The position numbers and the translations under genes were made by a program. Below, piece after piece: positions 54,101 through 63,557 of a DNA stretch of 64,000 bases. The notes under the pieces were generated by a model, which saw only the letters and a program-made list of their open reading frames with translations, did not search any database and was not told where the DNA came from. The stretch's first letter is position 1. Every line of letters begins with the position of its first letter. This DNA is from Amyelois transitella (Eukaryota > Arthropoda > Insecta > Lepidoptera > Pyralidae). The stretch lies in contig NC_083530.1 of NCBI RefSeq assembly GCF_032362555.1, forward strand, positions 2,572,001-2,636,000, read 5' to 3'.

Positions 54101-55490
54101 GTTATGTATTCGAATGTTTAAGCTTTATTACTAAAAAGCTTTTCGGTAGTTTCTGCGTGAAAAACTTAGAATCACACACACATCCTTACCAAACTTTCGC
54201 ATTTATTCTAGTATGATTATAAATTAAACTACCTTTCCGGTTCTAGTTTGAAAATAGACCACACGACCGTCTTGTACAAAGAGCAGAGATTTCCCGCGCA
54301 AGCTTTTGTCCTACCTTCCAACCAGAGCAAGCAGCTTTTTGACGATATAGGTCTTATTGTAGTCGATAAAACAGCCTTCAGAGAAACTTGGACGACCGCC
54401 AAATTGTTTAGCGGGACCAATAGGACAGACAATAACTTCGGATGGTTCAAAAATTTGGGAATAAGTGGTAATAACACCGAGTACAAAGTTGTGGGGTATG
54501 CTACGGAGAAGGTACATGATAAATTATTTAATTCTCAACACAAAATACCCACGAAAGTCTCCGAAATTGGTACCTACTTAATTAAAACTATACTTACTTA
54601 ATATATATAAATGTTATAATATATATTTTCAGTAACTGACACTCGATATCTTTCTTATGGATGTCGTTAAAGGCAAATAAGGGAGAGGCTAATAAATAAA
54701 ATTGGAAATCTTTTGTAGGCGATAAGCTAGCAACCTGTAACTTTTTGAACCTCAATTCCATCATTAACCCAAACAGCTGAACGTGGCCTTACAGTTTTTT
54801 CCAGACTTTTGGCTCTGTCTACCCCGAGACCTGATTATGTGTATGTTTATGTCTGGAAACTTCCACAGAAACGAAGACCTTTGGGGCATTACTAAATCAT
54901 AAAGTAAGTAGGTACCTTCAATAAAACAAATATACTCTTAAAGGTTAGTCTGACTGATAAATCCCATTAGAATCGTTCAAGTATGGATAGTGAAATATTG
55001 TTTTTTTTTTTAAATGTAGGTACTACGTATCTTTGCAACATAGGTAATTTTTTATCTGGCTTGTATATTATTACAGGGGTTACACAGAATAAAAACTGCG
55101 TCAATGAAATTCGTATTGTCAGAGTTGCCAGTTATAATAGACATCGATATGTGCTCTGCTATTTACACATTTAACTACATCATAAGAGGTTTCTTCGTGC
55201 CATGCTACCATTCCTGTACTCTCAAAGAGTTTAATAGCAAGGACGAGAAATGTACCAAGTTTCATGGAGTCGAAGGCGGGGCCGTAATCCATGGGAAGAC
55301 CAAAGAAGTCCTTGGAGTTGCCACATGGGGTGCCCACTCCAATAAATGTGAATTACCTGTCGGCTTCTCCATTCCGAATTCGAGAAAATTCTTCAAAGAC
55401 TTATCGTGCGCTATAAATATTAGGAATGATGACGCGCTACTAATGGTTAGGGGGTTCTATCAATCTATATGCGAAACTGCTTTCAAATAA
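51144..55490 (+). CDS. secreted trypsin-like serine protease homolog, catalytically dead
   Basis: Coding exons: 51144-51315, 53504-53672, 54247-54511, 55077-55490; all junctions are in frame, 339 aa. The N-terminus MFLILFLVYFQRICSA is a signal peptide, so the protein should be secreted. The trypsin fold is recognisable from ADYPWIARVIH, TAARC, DDIGLIVVD and GVEGGAV with GVATWG after it. The catalytic His is replaced by R110 and the catalytic Ser by E268; the Asp (D147) remains. It therefore cannot cleave by the usual triad. Serine protease homologs in insects often act as cofactors in haemolymph cascades, but its actual role cannot be read from sequence. No clip domain is seen. The start was chosen as the first ATG before the signal peptide. 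A decayed transposon lies in intron 1. Confidence 0.85.
51580..52400 (-). pseudogene. decayed IS630/Tc1/mariner-type transposase
   Basis: On the - strand, pieces in different frames follow the order of a DDE transposase. First comes an N-terminal helix-turn-helix region (AARELYRQRF...RMFNRLHSTGSF), then FCDWYRRQVESSSEF with LWTDEASFTRSG (first catalytic Asp), then IFQHDGATTS (second Asp) and CFFMGIHSNKYMCR near the end. At least two frame changes and stops break it. It lies in the first intron of the protease homolog. Confidence 0.75.
52598..52870 (-). mobile_element. Helitron family H copy and a LINE B tail fragment
   Basis: Family H spans about 52598-52795 (CTAGAGGCCGCCCGCGACTT at its 3' tip). 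A LINE B 3' tip (CATAAAATCACGCCTCTTTC) lies at about 52822-52870. Confidence 0.65.
53040..53230 (-). repeat. family A copy, diverged
   Basis: TATATCCCTTGCAGAGTAAA through AGAAGAATCCCAAGTTC. Confidence 0.65.
53690..53950 (-). repeat. family A copy, near full length
   Basis: ATACATATAGTCACGTCTAT to GGTGCCGGGAACCAAACGG, starting 18 bp after the donor of protease-homolog exon 2. Confidence 0.8.
54650..54850 (+). repeat. family A copy, 5'-truncated
   Basis: ATGGATGTCGTTAAAGGCAA to TCTGTCTACCCCGAGACC. Confidence 0.7.
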
Positions 55491-55537
55491 AAAAAATGTT
55501 TATTCAAATTTTTATTTTGTTATGTATTGCTTAAAAA

Positions 55538-57177
55538 CTAAGAATTATCTATGTTGAAATTAAATTTAAAATTGGAACTGGAAAACGAGAACTTGAATTT
55601 TTTATCCTCAACATTTTCATTGGGACATTTATTTTCAGTGTTGCTATTCACTGGCGTTTTAGTGTTACTATTTGCTGGCAATTCAGTATTGCTATTTTCA
55701 TTTGAATTCAATAACAGGCCGTTGTTATCAATCTGTGCTGGTTCCAAATTAAAATTAAAACGGAATGAGCTATCGCCAGTTGTTAGAAATGCTGATTTTC
55801 TCAAAAATGTAGCTTTTGGTTTATCTGGTGTCTCTGATATCTTCATTTTACTTGCCACTGAAATAAAATAATAAGGGACTTAACTCCCAAAATTAGGTAA
55901 TTTTAGTATATTATCCTCCTTCAAAACTTTTCAATTTTATTAACCTTTACATTGCACAATTGGTAAAGTTCTTTGAATCTTTTTTTTTTAATTTCATCTT
56001 TTAAAGACATCACAACATGTATATCTTAAAAATTAAAACACAGGGCACAGCAATACTGAGCACAAATTTGTACAATTTATAATCTAGAAATATTAAACTA
56101 TAGAGATTCTTCGTCATTTCTCCCTTACTGTGGATGAATACATACTCTTTGCAAGTTTTTTCTCTTCGGCGGCCATCTTAGCTCTATAATCTCCAAAATG
56201 AGTTCTCATCAACTGTCTCTTTCTAATAACAGGTTGGTTATTGTTTTTGAGCACAGCAAGTACTTTCCAAGCTTCTTGTACTGAAAAATGAATATGTTTA
56301 TTAAAGTTTTGAACATTTATAATTGCTTACCTCTGAAGAGGAGCCCACTTTGACCATGATCATGGATTAGGTAAGTCAGGTTTTGCAGCAATCACCTCCC
56401 AACTGACCCCCGCAACTTTCGCAGGTGAACAAAACTCAAATGGTAAATCAATGTTGCACTCTTGCATTAGATGAATGTACCTATTCCCTTAGTTATTAAG
56501 TTCTACTCCTCAACTTTAATCAATGAATCAACTTTTACTACTAAGAATGCAACCAGAACAAGAATGACATAAGATGAAATTTATGTTAAGAGTATTCATA
56601 AAAAAATTACTACATAAGTATTGCTGAGTTAGTATTGTGTAACACAAGTATTAAACTTACTACACTCAGACTAACTCAGTAATGAATTTGTCTTGTATTT
56701 TTTTATTTTTAGAATGTTTAGATATGGTTATGCTCCATCCATTATCCAAGTAAAATGTTATAGTAAATAATCAAATGATTCAGTCCAGCTCCAAAATGTC
56801 ATTTTAATTAAACCAATGTGTTTAATGATTGGTTTTTGTGTCTCTTCTGGAATAAGGTGCCGGAATAACGACTAAACAAATAATTTTCATAGAAATTGTA
56901 ATTTATGTGCATTCTAACCTCCAAAATAAATACAAAAATTTTAAGAACTATGATATAATGCGGAATTTTTATGTCAATAATACTTACAATGCTTTTCGCT
57001 TCCCTTTTTTTCTGCTAATGTTCGTTCTAACTGCTGAATGCACCAACATAGTTCCAATTGGAATTGCCTCATCGATTCATCTGGGTCTACGTTGTCGCCT
57101 TTGTCTTTTTCTACTTTACATGGTTTCTGTAGGGAACTTGACTTTCCTTTTGGGTGTAATTTTGTTGCTTTAGGCAT
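55538..57177 (-). CDS. UPF0488 protein (C8orf33 homolog)
   Basis: Function unknown; a conserved animal family. Exons in transcript order: 57177-56988, 56280-56146, 55857-55538; all GT-AG and in frame, 214 aa. The family signature spans exons 1 and 2: [13 protein letters not shown], then [18 protein letters not shown] basic Lys/Ser-rich N-terminus precedes it. Exon 3 adds a C-terminus with repeated NSN(T/E) units and Phe/Asn/Lys alternation ([17 protein letters not shown]). If intron 2 is retained, the ORF stops after [10 protein letters not shown]. The stop lies only 47 bp from the opposite-strand stop of the protease homolog, so the 3' UTRs must overlap. The start ATG opens [12 protein letters not shown]. 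Confidence 0.88.
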
Positions 57178-57212
57178 AATGACGATTATAATTAATATTT
57201 CTTTTCACTTCG

Positions 57213-57554
57213 AGTTTCACCACGTTCTGTTTTGAAAATACCAAAATGAAATTGTCAAGTCAACGTCAAGCAAGAAACGAAGCAAAATGGTGACGTTTTG
57301 TCTTTGATCAAGCTAATATCCATAGACAATACCAATTAAATAAAGAAAAACACCGGTCTACAAACGTGATATTGAATAATTTCGTTTTCACCACGTTCTG
57401 TTTTGGCAATACCAAAATGAAATTGTCAAGTCAACGTCAAGCAAGAAACGAAGCAAAATGGTAACGTTTTGTCTTTGATCAAGCTAATATCCATAGACAA
57501 TACCAATTAAATAAAGAAAAACACCGGTCTACAAACGTGATATTGAACAATTTC
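57213..57554. repeat. 171-bp tandem duplication in a bidirectional promoter
   Basis: Two near-identical units (about 57213-57383 and 57384-57554) start with TTTCACCACGTTCTG and end near GATATTGAATAATTTCG / GATATTGAACAATTTCG. They lie between the UPF0488 start (57177, -) and the microprotein start (57676, +), so promoter elements may be doubled. Confidence 0.9.
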
Positions 57555-57675
57555 GTCATTTTATTTTGTCACTAGAACCAGTGGCGACTTCCGACGTGAC
57601 GTAACGTGACAATTAAGGAAACTAAAAATATAACCTAAAATAATTCACGTTAATTTTTTTTCCCCTAATATTAGT

Positions 57676-58369
57676 ATGCCGCTTGGAAAATTTGGGAAAA
57701 TAACACTTTCTTGGTAAATACTGCAATGATAAAAGTATCATATGTTATTTAATTTTTTTTTCCTATTAAGCAATGAATTAATGATATTTTCAGATTGATG
57801 TTATTCTTACAAAATATTTTTATCTACCCAGAAAGACTTGCATATTTTGAGGTAATATACCAGATTGCCTCTGTATTACTTAAAGATGCATTAATTTGCA
57901 ATGTTATTTGTTCTATAAATTATTATAATATAAATTTAAGACATTGTTGTACTCATATTATGCAAATAAAAAAAAATAATTTGAATTAATAAATATTTAA
58001 AGTGATACAGTTGTATAATTACAAATTTCAAATCAGACTATATTCTTCCCTGCCTTTTTTTTGTGGTGAGCTAAGAAGGCAGGCAGCATTGTCTTATAGA
58101 GAGGCAATGGCAATTAGCTAAGCAACATATTTTTTTGCTATAATTAAAACAAATATGTAGTATATAAGATATAAAATTTAGTTCCAGATATTGTAATTAT
58201 TCTAAATATTTTTACTTTCAGGGCTATAATCACAGTGACCAGTCTTTCCTTATTTGTGGTGTCTAAAAACTCTATCAATGCTCGCCGTGTGGAGAATATG
58301 AAATCAAGGGAACGCATGCGCAGGTCCAACGAGGGTGATTACGAAGAAAAGTACCGCAAGTTTGCATAG
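57676..58369 (+). CDS. 61-aa single-pass membrane microprotein
   Basis: Exons 57676-57713 and 58222-58369; donor TTG|GTAAAT, acceptor TTTCAG, in frame, 61 aa. The N-terminus MPLGKFGKITLSW leads into a hydrophobic segment (about residues 13-28), followed by a basic stretch NARRVENMKSRERMRRSNEG and the end KYRKFA. A short N-terminus, one membrane span and a positive matrix- or cytosol-facing tail suit a small mitochondrial membrane protein. It resembles DUF4748-type proteins from memory, but I cannot confirm the family. Its stop is followed within 4 nt by a GTAAGT donor, and Tim10 lies next on the same strand, so the two may share an mRNA. Confidence 0.72.
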
Positions 58370-58925
58370 TTGAGTAAGTAGCAGTATGCTGGAATGATAA
58401 CAAATGCTGGAACGATTAGGAGAGCTCCTAGTAGCTCGGCATTCAAACATGCTGTGAAAGGATTCTTTTTGCAGATCAATAATGGGTTATCCTAATTTGA
58501 TATTTTATTAATGTTTTTATATTTATAATGTATTTTGTTTGTAATGTATTTATTTTGCAGTATGCATGTGCATTTATTTGCCTGACCAACTTCTGTTTGG
58601 TCAGCTGGTAGACTGGTAGAGAATGCCAAACGGCATTAAGTCCACCCTTTGTACATTTCTTTTTACAAAATTCACTCCACAAAATTGTCCCACTATGGGA
58701 CAAATCAACGGGACTAGTGGGAAAGGCAAAGTCATAGAATACAATATATCAAAAACTATTCCACTGAAACTCATTTATGTTTTACGAACTTGACCTCAGT
58801 ATTACAGATCTGCGAATCAAACTTCTTTACATATTCTTTGATAGCAGATTTATCATTATGTTGAGTTAGCAATGAACAGCTTCACTTTACATTTCAGGTG
58901 TATTTAAGTGAGAATAGAAAACAAG

Positions 58926-59519
58926 ATGGCAGCCCCACAGCTGGATCCCGCTAAGCTGCAGCTCGTCCAGGAGCTGGAACTGGAGATGATGTCGGACATG
59001 TACAACAGGCTGGTGGGCGCGTGCCACCGGAAGTGTATACCCTTGAAGTATCACGAGGCTGAGTTAGGTACGAATTCATAAATAAAGGGTCATTCTCACA
59101 CTTCAGGGCCTGCAAATATGGTCCACGTCCTGTCGTCAGAAAGGAGCTTTATTTATATTTAAAATTTTTATTCATTATGCGACATTTCAATCACTTAAAA
59201 ATTGTCATATTTATTTTATACTTTTGGTTTCACGATATTGGTTGTATTGGTTGACGTCAATCAAATAACTTGAAACTAAGTTACTGCCGCCCACTTCTGC
59301 TGAGGTTTTCCTCACGTTTTCCCTCATCATAACTTAGAATGCACACTAACAGTAGTCTATGATTCTTTTTCACTTTCAGGTAAAGGCGAGTCGGTATGCC
59401 TAGATAGATGCGTGGCGAAATACCTCGACGTTCACGAGCGCATAGGCAAGAAGCTATCGAATATGTCCTCGGGGGAATCTGAAGATTTGACTAAAATCAA
59501 CATAGCTGAGAAGAAGTAA
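58926..59519 (+). CDS. Tim10: mitochondrial import chaperone Tim10
   Basis: A small TIM chaperone that pairs with Tim9 in the intermembrane space and escorts hydrophobic carriers. Exons 58926-59067 and 59380-59519, in frame, 93 aa. It has the twin CX3C motif: CHRKC and CLDRC, in [11 protein letters not shown] and [21 protein letters not shown], and [12 protein letters not shown] before it. Length and spacing match the family. The exon begins at an acceptor at 58897, only 28 nt before the ATG, so the 5' end must come from an upstream exon, with the microprotein exons as the nearest candidate. A MITE lies 62 bp after the stop. Confidence 0.95.
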
Positions 59520-59581
59520 TGCATTTTGGTGTCAATAAGTTTTGATAAGGTCCTCTCACTTTCTAAGGGCTAGTTTTAAAT

Positions 59582-59894
59582 TAGGCAGATAAAAGTTGAA
59601 TCGAAATACGACCAAATACCGTTTCGCTTTGCATTATATTTAGTATAAATAATACAGGAATTAAACGCTAACATGACGTACCTTCATTTTATCTCGGATA
59701 TTTCGAATCAGGTTACAATGATCCGTGGTCACCGAGCGACTAATAAGGGTTTGACAAACCCTTATTAGTCGCTCGCTCTACAAACTTTGTAGTCGCTCTT
59801 AAACGCGCACGTAGCGCGTTTAATACCTGTATTATTTATAAATATTCCTTTTTTGGTTTTAGTGCAATATCATCTAATATTTTTTATCTGCCTA
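59582..59894. mobile_element. palindromic MITE downstream of Tim10
   Basis: Ends TAGGCAGATAAAA / TTTTTATCTGCCTA with a TA target site; 313 bp. Subterminal inverted blocks (AATACAGGAATTAAACGC / GCGTTTAATACCTGTATT) follow. The core is a perfect hairpin at 59734-59774, two 20-bp arms with a 1-nt loop (arm GAGCGACTAATAAGGGTTTG). It probably lies in the Tim10 3' UTR. Confidence 0.85.
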
Positions 59895-61133
59895 TAGAAA
59901 AACTAGTATCAAATTCTGCAAAATTGCAATAAAAATGTATTGTGTATACAATCAATGGTAGAAATATTTTCTTAAGATTATCGCATGGCAACTAAATTTC
60001 TTTTTTATTGTTTTGCGTCAAATCTCTGCTAACCATTTGCGATAGGACCCGTCAAAGAGTATATAACCCGTGAGTTCTCTAACTTTTCGGGTAGAATAAA
60101 TTATAACTGCCTTGGTTAAACGCAGATTATGACTGAAAATAAAAAAAAATGTAGTGTGCAAACAGATTTAACATCATGTTCAGGTCGGTGTTTCATGGTA
60201 CAGATTTATCAAATGTCAAAAAGTTCCACTTTCATTCCTTTTTACTAATACTTGACACTTTTTTGGGTGCGTTTATATTTTTTCTGTTCATGAAGCTTGT
60301 AGTGATACAAAGGCGGTATAAGACATTTGCCATAGTAATTTTGTGAGCTAGCCCTTGATAAATTGTCATTGGCTCCAAAAGCTGCCCAGGCTTCTATTAT
60401 AAGCTGTTGTATTTTTTTTATGAGTTTTGTTTATAATTATATTCTCCTAACGAAATTAAAGAAACACCAAAAATTTGTTTAGAAATAACCACAGGATAGA
60501 ACAATACATTAATTTTATAAATAAGAGTGGAAGAGTCATACTGAGAGTTGTCAAAACAGGCATTTTCTTTTTTGATCCGACATTATTATAAAAGCTTATT
60601 TCTCAATATTGTAGTGGCGTAAATAACTGTTACTTGTAATTCTTCTTCGAAAGCTTTGAGTCTGCTTTTAAAAAAATTGCCACTTATATTTTCTCAACCT
60701 CTGTTATTTTAGCTTAGCAGTGCAATGGATTTTGCAGTTATCATTTATTTGGTTCTGTCTATCCCGAAATGATTAAAGACGTGATACATGTGTAGTGTAG
60801 GTTATTATTATTTTAACGATTTTTAGAAAAAAAAAACCAAATATAGGTTTAATTATAATATCTTTGTAATTCTTCCATACTTTATCAATTTGATGGTAAT
60901 TAAATATTATAAACCTAAATATTTTATTTTAAAATGTTTAACTGCATTATCTATTGCATGCATTTCTCCTTTTTTAAATGGATACCTCAAATCAAAAGTG
61001 ATCATAATATTAATTAATACAAAATGCTTATTAATAAATTCGAAAACGTTATTGTATCTTCTCAGGTGCATTTTAGTGTGGGTGAATTAGTTAATGGAAT
61101 GATTTAGTAATTGTTAGTTAAAAAATTGTTAGA
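59895..61133 (+). other. Tim10 3' UTR or intergenic
   Basis: AT-rich with no recognisable gene; AATAAA at 59928 may end a short Tim10 transcript. A short family A-like scrap lies near 60750-60790. Confidence 0.45.
59928..59933 (+). terminator. poly(A) signal candidate for Tim10
   Basis: AATAAA just outside the MITE, about 410 nt after the Tim10 stop. Confidence 0.45.
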
Positions 61134-61168
61134 AATAAAATAATAAACTTGTTTTCTTTAGTTTTATT
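61134..61168. terminator. convergent poly(A) signals
   Basis: AATAAA on + at 61134-61139 and on - at 61168-61163, 23 bp apart. The - signal is 219 nt after the PIG-M stop and suits the polycistronic unit. Confidence 0.6.
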
Positions 61169-61386
61169 TCTCTACGAAATTTAAATAATACAACATCTAT
61201 CTACACATTAAATACTAAACTAATTAACAAATCGTTCTAAGTTCGAACCCTATATAAAAAATTACTGCTGGAATATTGTTGTCTATGATCTATCGGTTAC
61301 ACTGAGCGATTACATTTTGTTCATTAAATTGAATTTTTTTATTGAAACTGCCATAATATAGGTAAAGCAGGCCGAAGTACATACAC

Positions 61387-62664
61387 TTACTTATTTTTAT
61401 GAATATTGATTTGCTCGCCGAAGCCGTAATCAATGTTAAAACTTTTCACAAGCTGTCCCAGAACGAATATATTAGCGCAAAAGAACAAAATACCTTTCAA
61501 CCATATCAGTATAAAAACCTCCCTACATTTGAATTCTAATAAATACGCATAAAACAGCCAAGCCCCTTGCGTTGACACCCATATTACTGTAAGCAGAAAT
61601 GCTTTTGCGGGGACCATCCTCAAATTATGAACTACTAGAGGTAGCAAAGACAAGAACCAAATGAAGTACTGTGACGTCATAACGCTGTTAAAAGCGACCA
61701 ACACAACTGATTCGCAGAATAACGCGAAAGGCAGGGTCTTGGAATCACAACCGAATGTCAAGCTTATAGCGAAGAGAAGTAAACATTCGAGAATTTGCGA
61801 AATGACCTTCACGATATCGATAGTCAACTGGTCCATAGTCAAGTATGAATAGTAGAATAATACGGAAAAATTGTGCCTCGTGTCCTTTCTGAATAGATGG
61901 TAAATGTAAGTTTCGAATAGGAATTCGTATCCGTACAAAACGTACATGCCGCATGTGAGAATGAGAAGCGACGAGACGCAGCTCAAGGTAAGCATCAGTT
62001 GCTTTCTATTGGGTAACAAGCTGATGAAACCCTCTAGAACAGTCGTGCTCCTGTCTATTGTATATTGTCCCAGAGATAGATACATTGGGAAGCTGAATGC
62101 TAAAGGGTATAACCTCAAATGTATCGAAATGCCTAGCAATGTACCGGAGAGGCAGTATTTGAATAAGCCACTCACAACATTTGTTTGTAAGAAAAGTATA
62201 GATAGAGTTATGAAGAAACATGGCACTGAATCTGCGTTGCCTCGCGTTGAAATTATAATACTCAGAGGGTTATAAAGCCAAAACAGAGAGCAATACACTG
62301 GTATTTTCGACCTCCTATCTCTCCAATGCAATTGATTCTCAACCAAACGTTTCACAGCGACCGCTATGAGGACATCGAATACAGAAAAGAGTATTTTGCC
62401 GAAATTCTTGCCGATAACTATGTTAGGGACTAATAGATACGCTATCAATGGACTGTAGCGATAAGTGTGTCGTTTATAAGGAGAATTCCCTCTGAGAACA
62501 TGTCTCGCCGCGTCCGTAAACACTTTGTAATCTACGTCGGTGTATTGCACATCTAAATATTTGTCGTGAATTTCTGCGTAGATAATCAACATCAGGCGAA
62601 TAACCGTTCCGGAGAAGATATGGTACCCGAACGGCAAATTCATAAATCTTCTAGTTCTCTCCAT
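61387..62664 (-). CDS. PIGM: GPI mannosyltransferase 1 (PIG-M)
   Basis: ER enzyme that adds the first mannose to the GPI anchor precursor, using dolichol-phosphate-mannose. A single uninterrupted ORF. I start at the ATG of MERTRRFMNLPFGYH (62664), giving 425 aa against about 423 in human; the longer frame to 62736 overlaps NDUFAF8 and does not look like PIG-M. The luminal acidic motif is in YTDVDYKVFTDAARHVLRG, followed by YRYSPLIAYLLVPN, RGNADSVPCFF and HLRLYPLAFSFP, with many hydrophobic membrane spans. Its ATG is one nucleotide after the NDUFAF8 stop, so it lacks its own 5' UTR unless a promoter or splice site lies within the upstream ORFs. Translation probably depends on reinitiation or leaky scanning. 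Confidence 0.94.
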   Translation of the reverse strand: MERTRRFMNLPFGYHIFSGTVIRLMLIIYAEIHDKYLDVQYTDVDYKVFTDAARHVLRGNSPYKRHTYRYSPLIAYLLVPNIVIGKNFGKILFSVFDVLIAVAVKRLVENQLHWRDRRSKIPVYCSLFWLYNPLSIIISTRGNADSVPCFFITLSILFLQTNVVSGLFKYCLSGTLLGISIHLRLYPLAFSFPMYLSLGQYTIDRSTTVLEGFISLLPNRKQLMLTLSCVSSLLILTCGMYVLYGYEFLFETYIYHLFRKDTRHNFSVLFYYSYLTMDQLTIDIVKVISQILECLLLFAISLTFGCDSKTLPFALFCESVVLVAFNSVMTSQYFIWFLSLLPLVVHNLRMVPAKAFLLTVIWVSTQGAWLFYAYLLEFKCREVFILIWLKGILFFCANIFVLGQLVKSFNIDYGFGEQINIHKNK

Positions 62665-62665
62665 T

Positions 62666-62866
62666 TTAAATCCTCGTTTTGATGTCCTTAGCAGCCGCTT
62701 GTAAGCAGGTTTTAAACTCACCAAACTCTTTGGCACAATCGCCTTTCTTTAACGTGTCTTCTTTGAACAAAACGCAGCGAGCGTACAACGTAGCTTGCTT
62801 CGAGCACTTGGCGAATACTACCGGGTATTTAGCTAGTCTGTCTCTAGCTTTGGCGACAGAATCCAT
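62666..62866 (-). CDS. NDUFAF8: NDUFAF8-like complex I assembly factor
   Basis: A small intermembrane-space or matrix-associated protein that in vertebrates stabilises NDUFAF5 for complex I assembly. 66 aa, one exon. It has a perfect twin CX9C pattern: C21/C31 in KCSKQATLYARC and C44/C54 in DCAKEFGEFKTC, as in the family, with the alpha-helical hairpin form. The stop TAA is one nucleotide before the PIG-M ATG, and its ATG is one nucleotide after the stop of the 68-aa ORF. Other CX9C families are possible, but length and the ARCV and CAKEF context favour NDUFAF8. Confidence 0.82.
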   Translation of the reverse strand: MDSVAKARDRLAKYPVVFAKCSKQATLYARCVLFKEDTLKKGDCAKEFGEFKTCLQAAAKDIKTRI

Positions 62867-62867
62867 A

Positions 62868-63074
62868 TTACTTCGAAACCACCCGTTTTAACCCAAACGT
62901 GGTCTCTGGCTCGGAAAAGTCGACAGGCTCACTGGGTCTAAAGAAAATGTCGTAGATCGGTTTGGAAAAGAAGATTCCTAAAGCTGTTATTGTGAAAGTG
63001 ATTTGGAACGTCCTGGGATATCGGTAGACCCAACTTCTTTTACCTAGAGGTTGACTCTTGCGACGATTGTCCAT
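62868..63074 (-). CDS. 68-aa single-pass membrane protein, unknown
   Basis: One uninterrupted ORF starting five nucleotides after an acceptor (CAATTACAG at 63080). A basic N-terminus (MDNRRKSQPLGKRSWVYRY) is followed by a hydrophobic segment (about residues 23-36, FQITFTITALGIFF), then KPIYDIFFRPSEP and an acidic-basic tail ending RVVSK. The form resembles small mitochondrial membrane proteins. I do not recognise the family. It is the first ORF of an exon that also holds NDUFAF8 and PIG-M with one-nucleotide spacers, and codon use and start context look real. Confidence 0.75.
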   Translation of the reverse strand: MDNRRKSQPLGKRSWVYRYPRTFQITFTITALGIFFSKPIYDIFFRPSEPVDFSEPETTFGLKRVVSK

Positions 63075-63079
63075 ATTAT

Positions 63080-63552
63080 CTGTAATTGAGATGAAAAATT
63101 AGTCCTATTTTGTGATAACCAACGACTAGCATAAAGCGAGTAGACATGGCAAATATTCAAAAAACAAACTCAAAGATAAAAACTCAACTCATTCAGCTAA
63201 TAGAATTGAGATTTATGACATAAGTAGGTAGGCAGTAACATCGCTAGCCCATCGCCTTAAAATAATTCCAAGTTCCTTTCCCTTTCTCAGCTAGAACAAC
63301 TATGCCCATTTACTAGAAGTACCTATTAGACCAACATGCAAGCAGCTTAAATAATCTCAAAAGTCTTTCTGTAACGGCATACTCACTTTACGTACATACA
63401 TATGGTCACGTCTATATCCCTTGCGGGCAGAGCCAACAGTCTTCAAAGGACTGAATGGCCACGTTCAGCTATTTGGCTTAGTGATCGAATTGAGATTCAA
63501 CTAGTGACAGGTTGCTAGCCCATCGCCTAAAAAAGAATACCACTATACTCAC
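63080..63552 (-). other. intron joining the CMC4 exon to the three-ORF exon
   Basis: Donor A|GTGAGT lies five nucleotides after the CMC4 stop (exon end 63553); the acceptor is at 63080-63081. It holds two family A remnants (about 63180-63260 and 63400-63545, both -), and no ATG-rich coding sequence was recognised. Confidence 0.65.
63400..63545 (-). repeat. family A copy, partial
   Basis: ATGGTCACGTCTATATCCCT to GCCCATCGCCTAAAAAAGAA. Confidence 0.75.
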
Positions 63553-63557
63553 TTTAA

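Noticed and set aside
55551-55871. 106-aa + strand ORF with Leu/Phe-rich sequence
   Set aside because: Exact antisense of UPF0488 exon 3, whose frame is supported by splicing and family match.
61946-62275. 109-aa + strand ORF
   Set aside because: Antisense of PIG-M.
62665-62736. PIG-M start at the upstream ATG (MPKSLVSLKPAYK)
   Set aside because: It lies inside NDUFAF8 in another frame and adds sequence unlike PIG-M; the ATG at 62664 fits family length.
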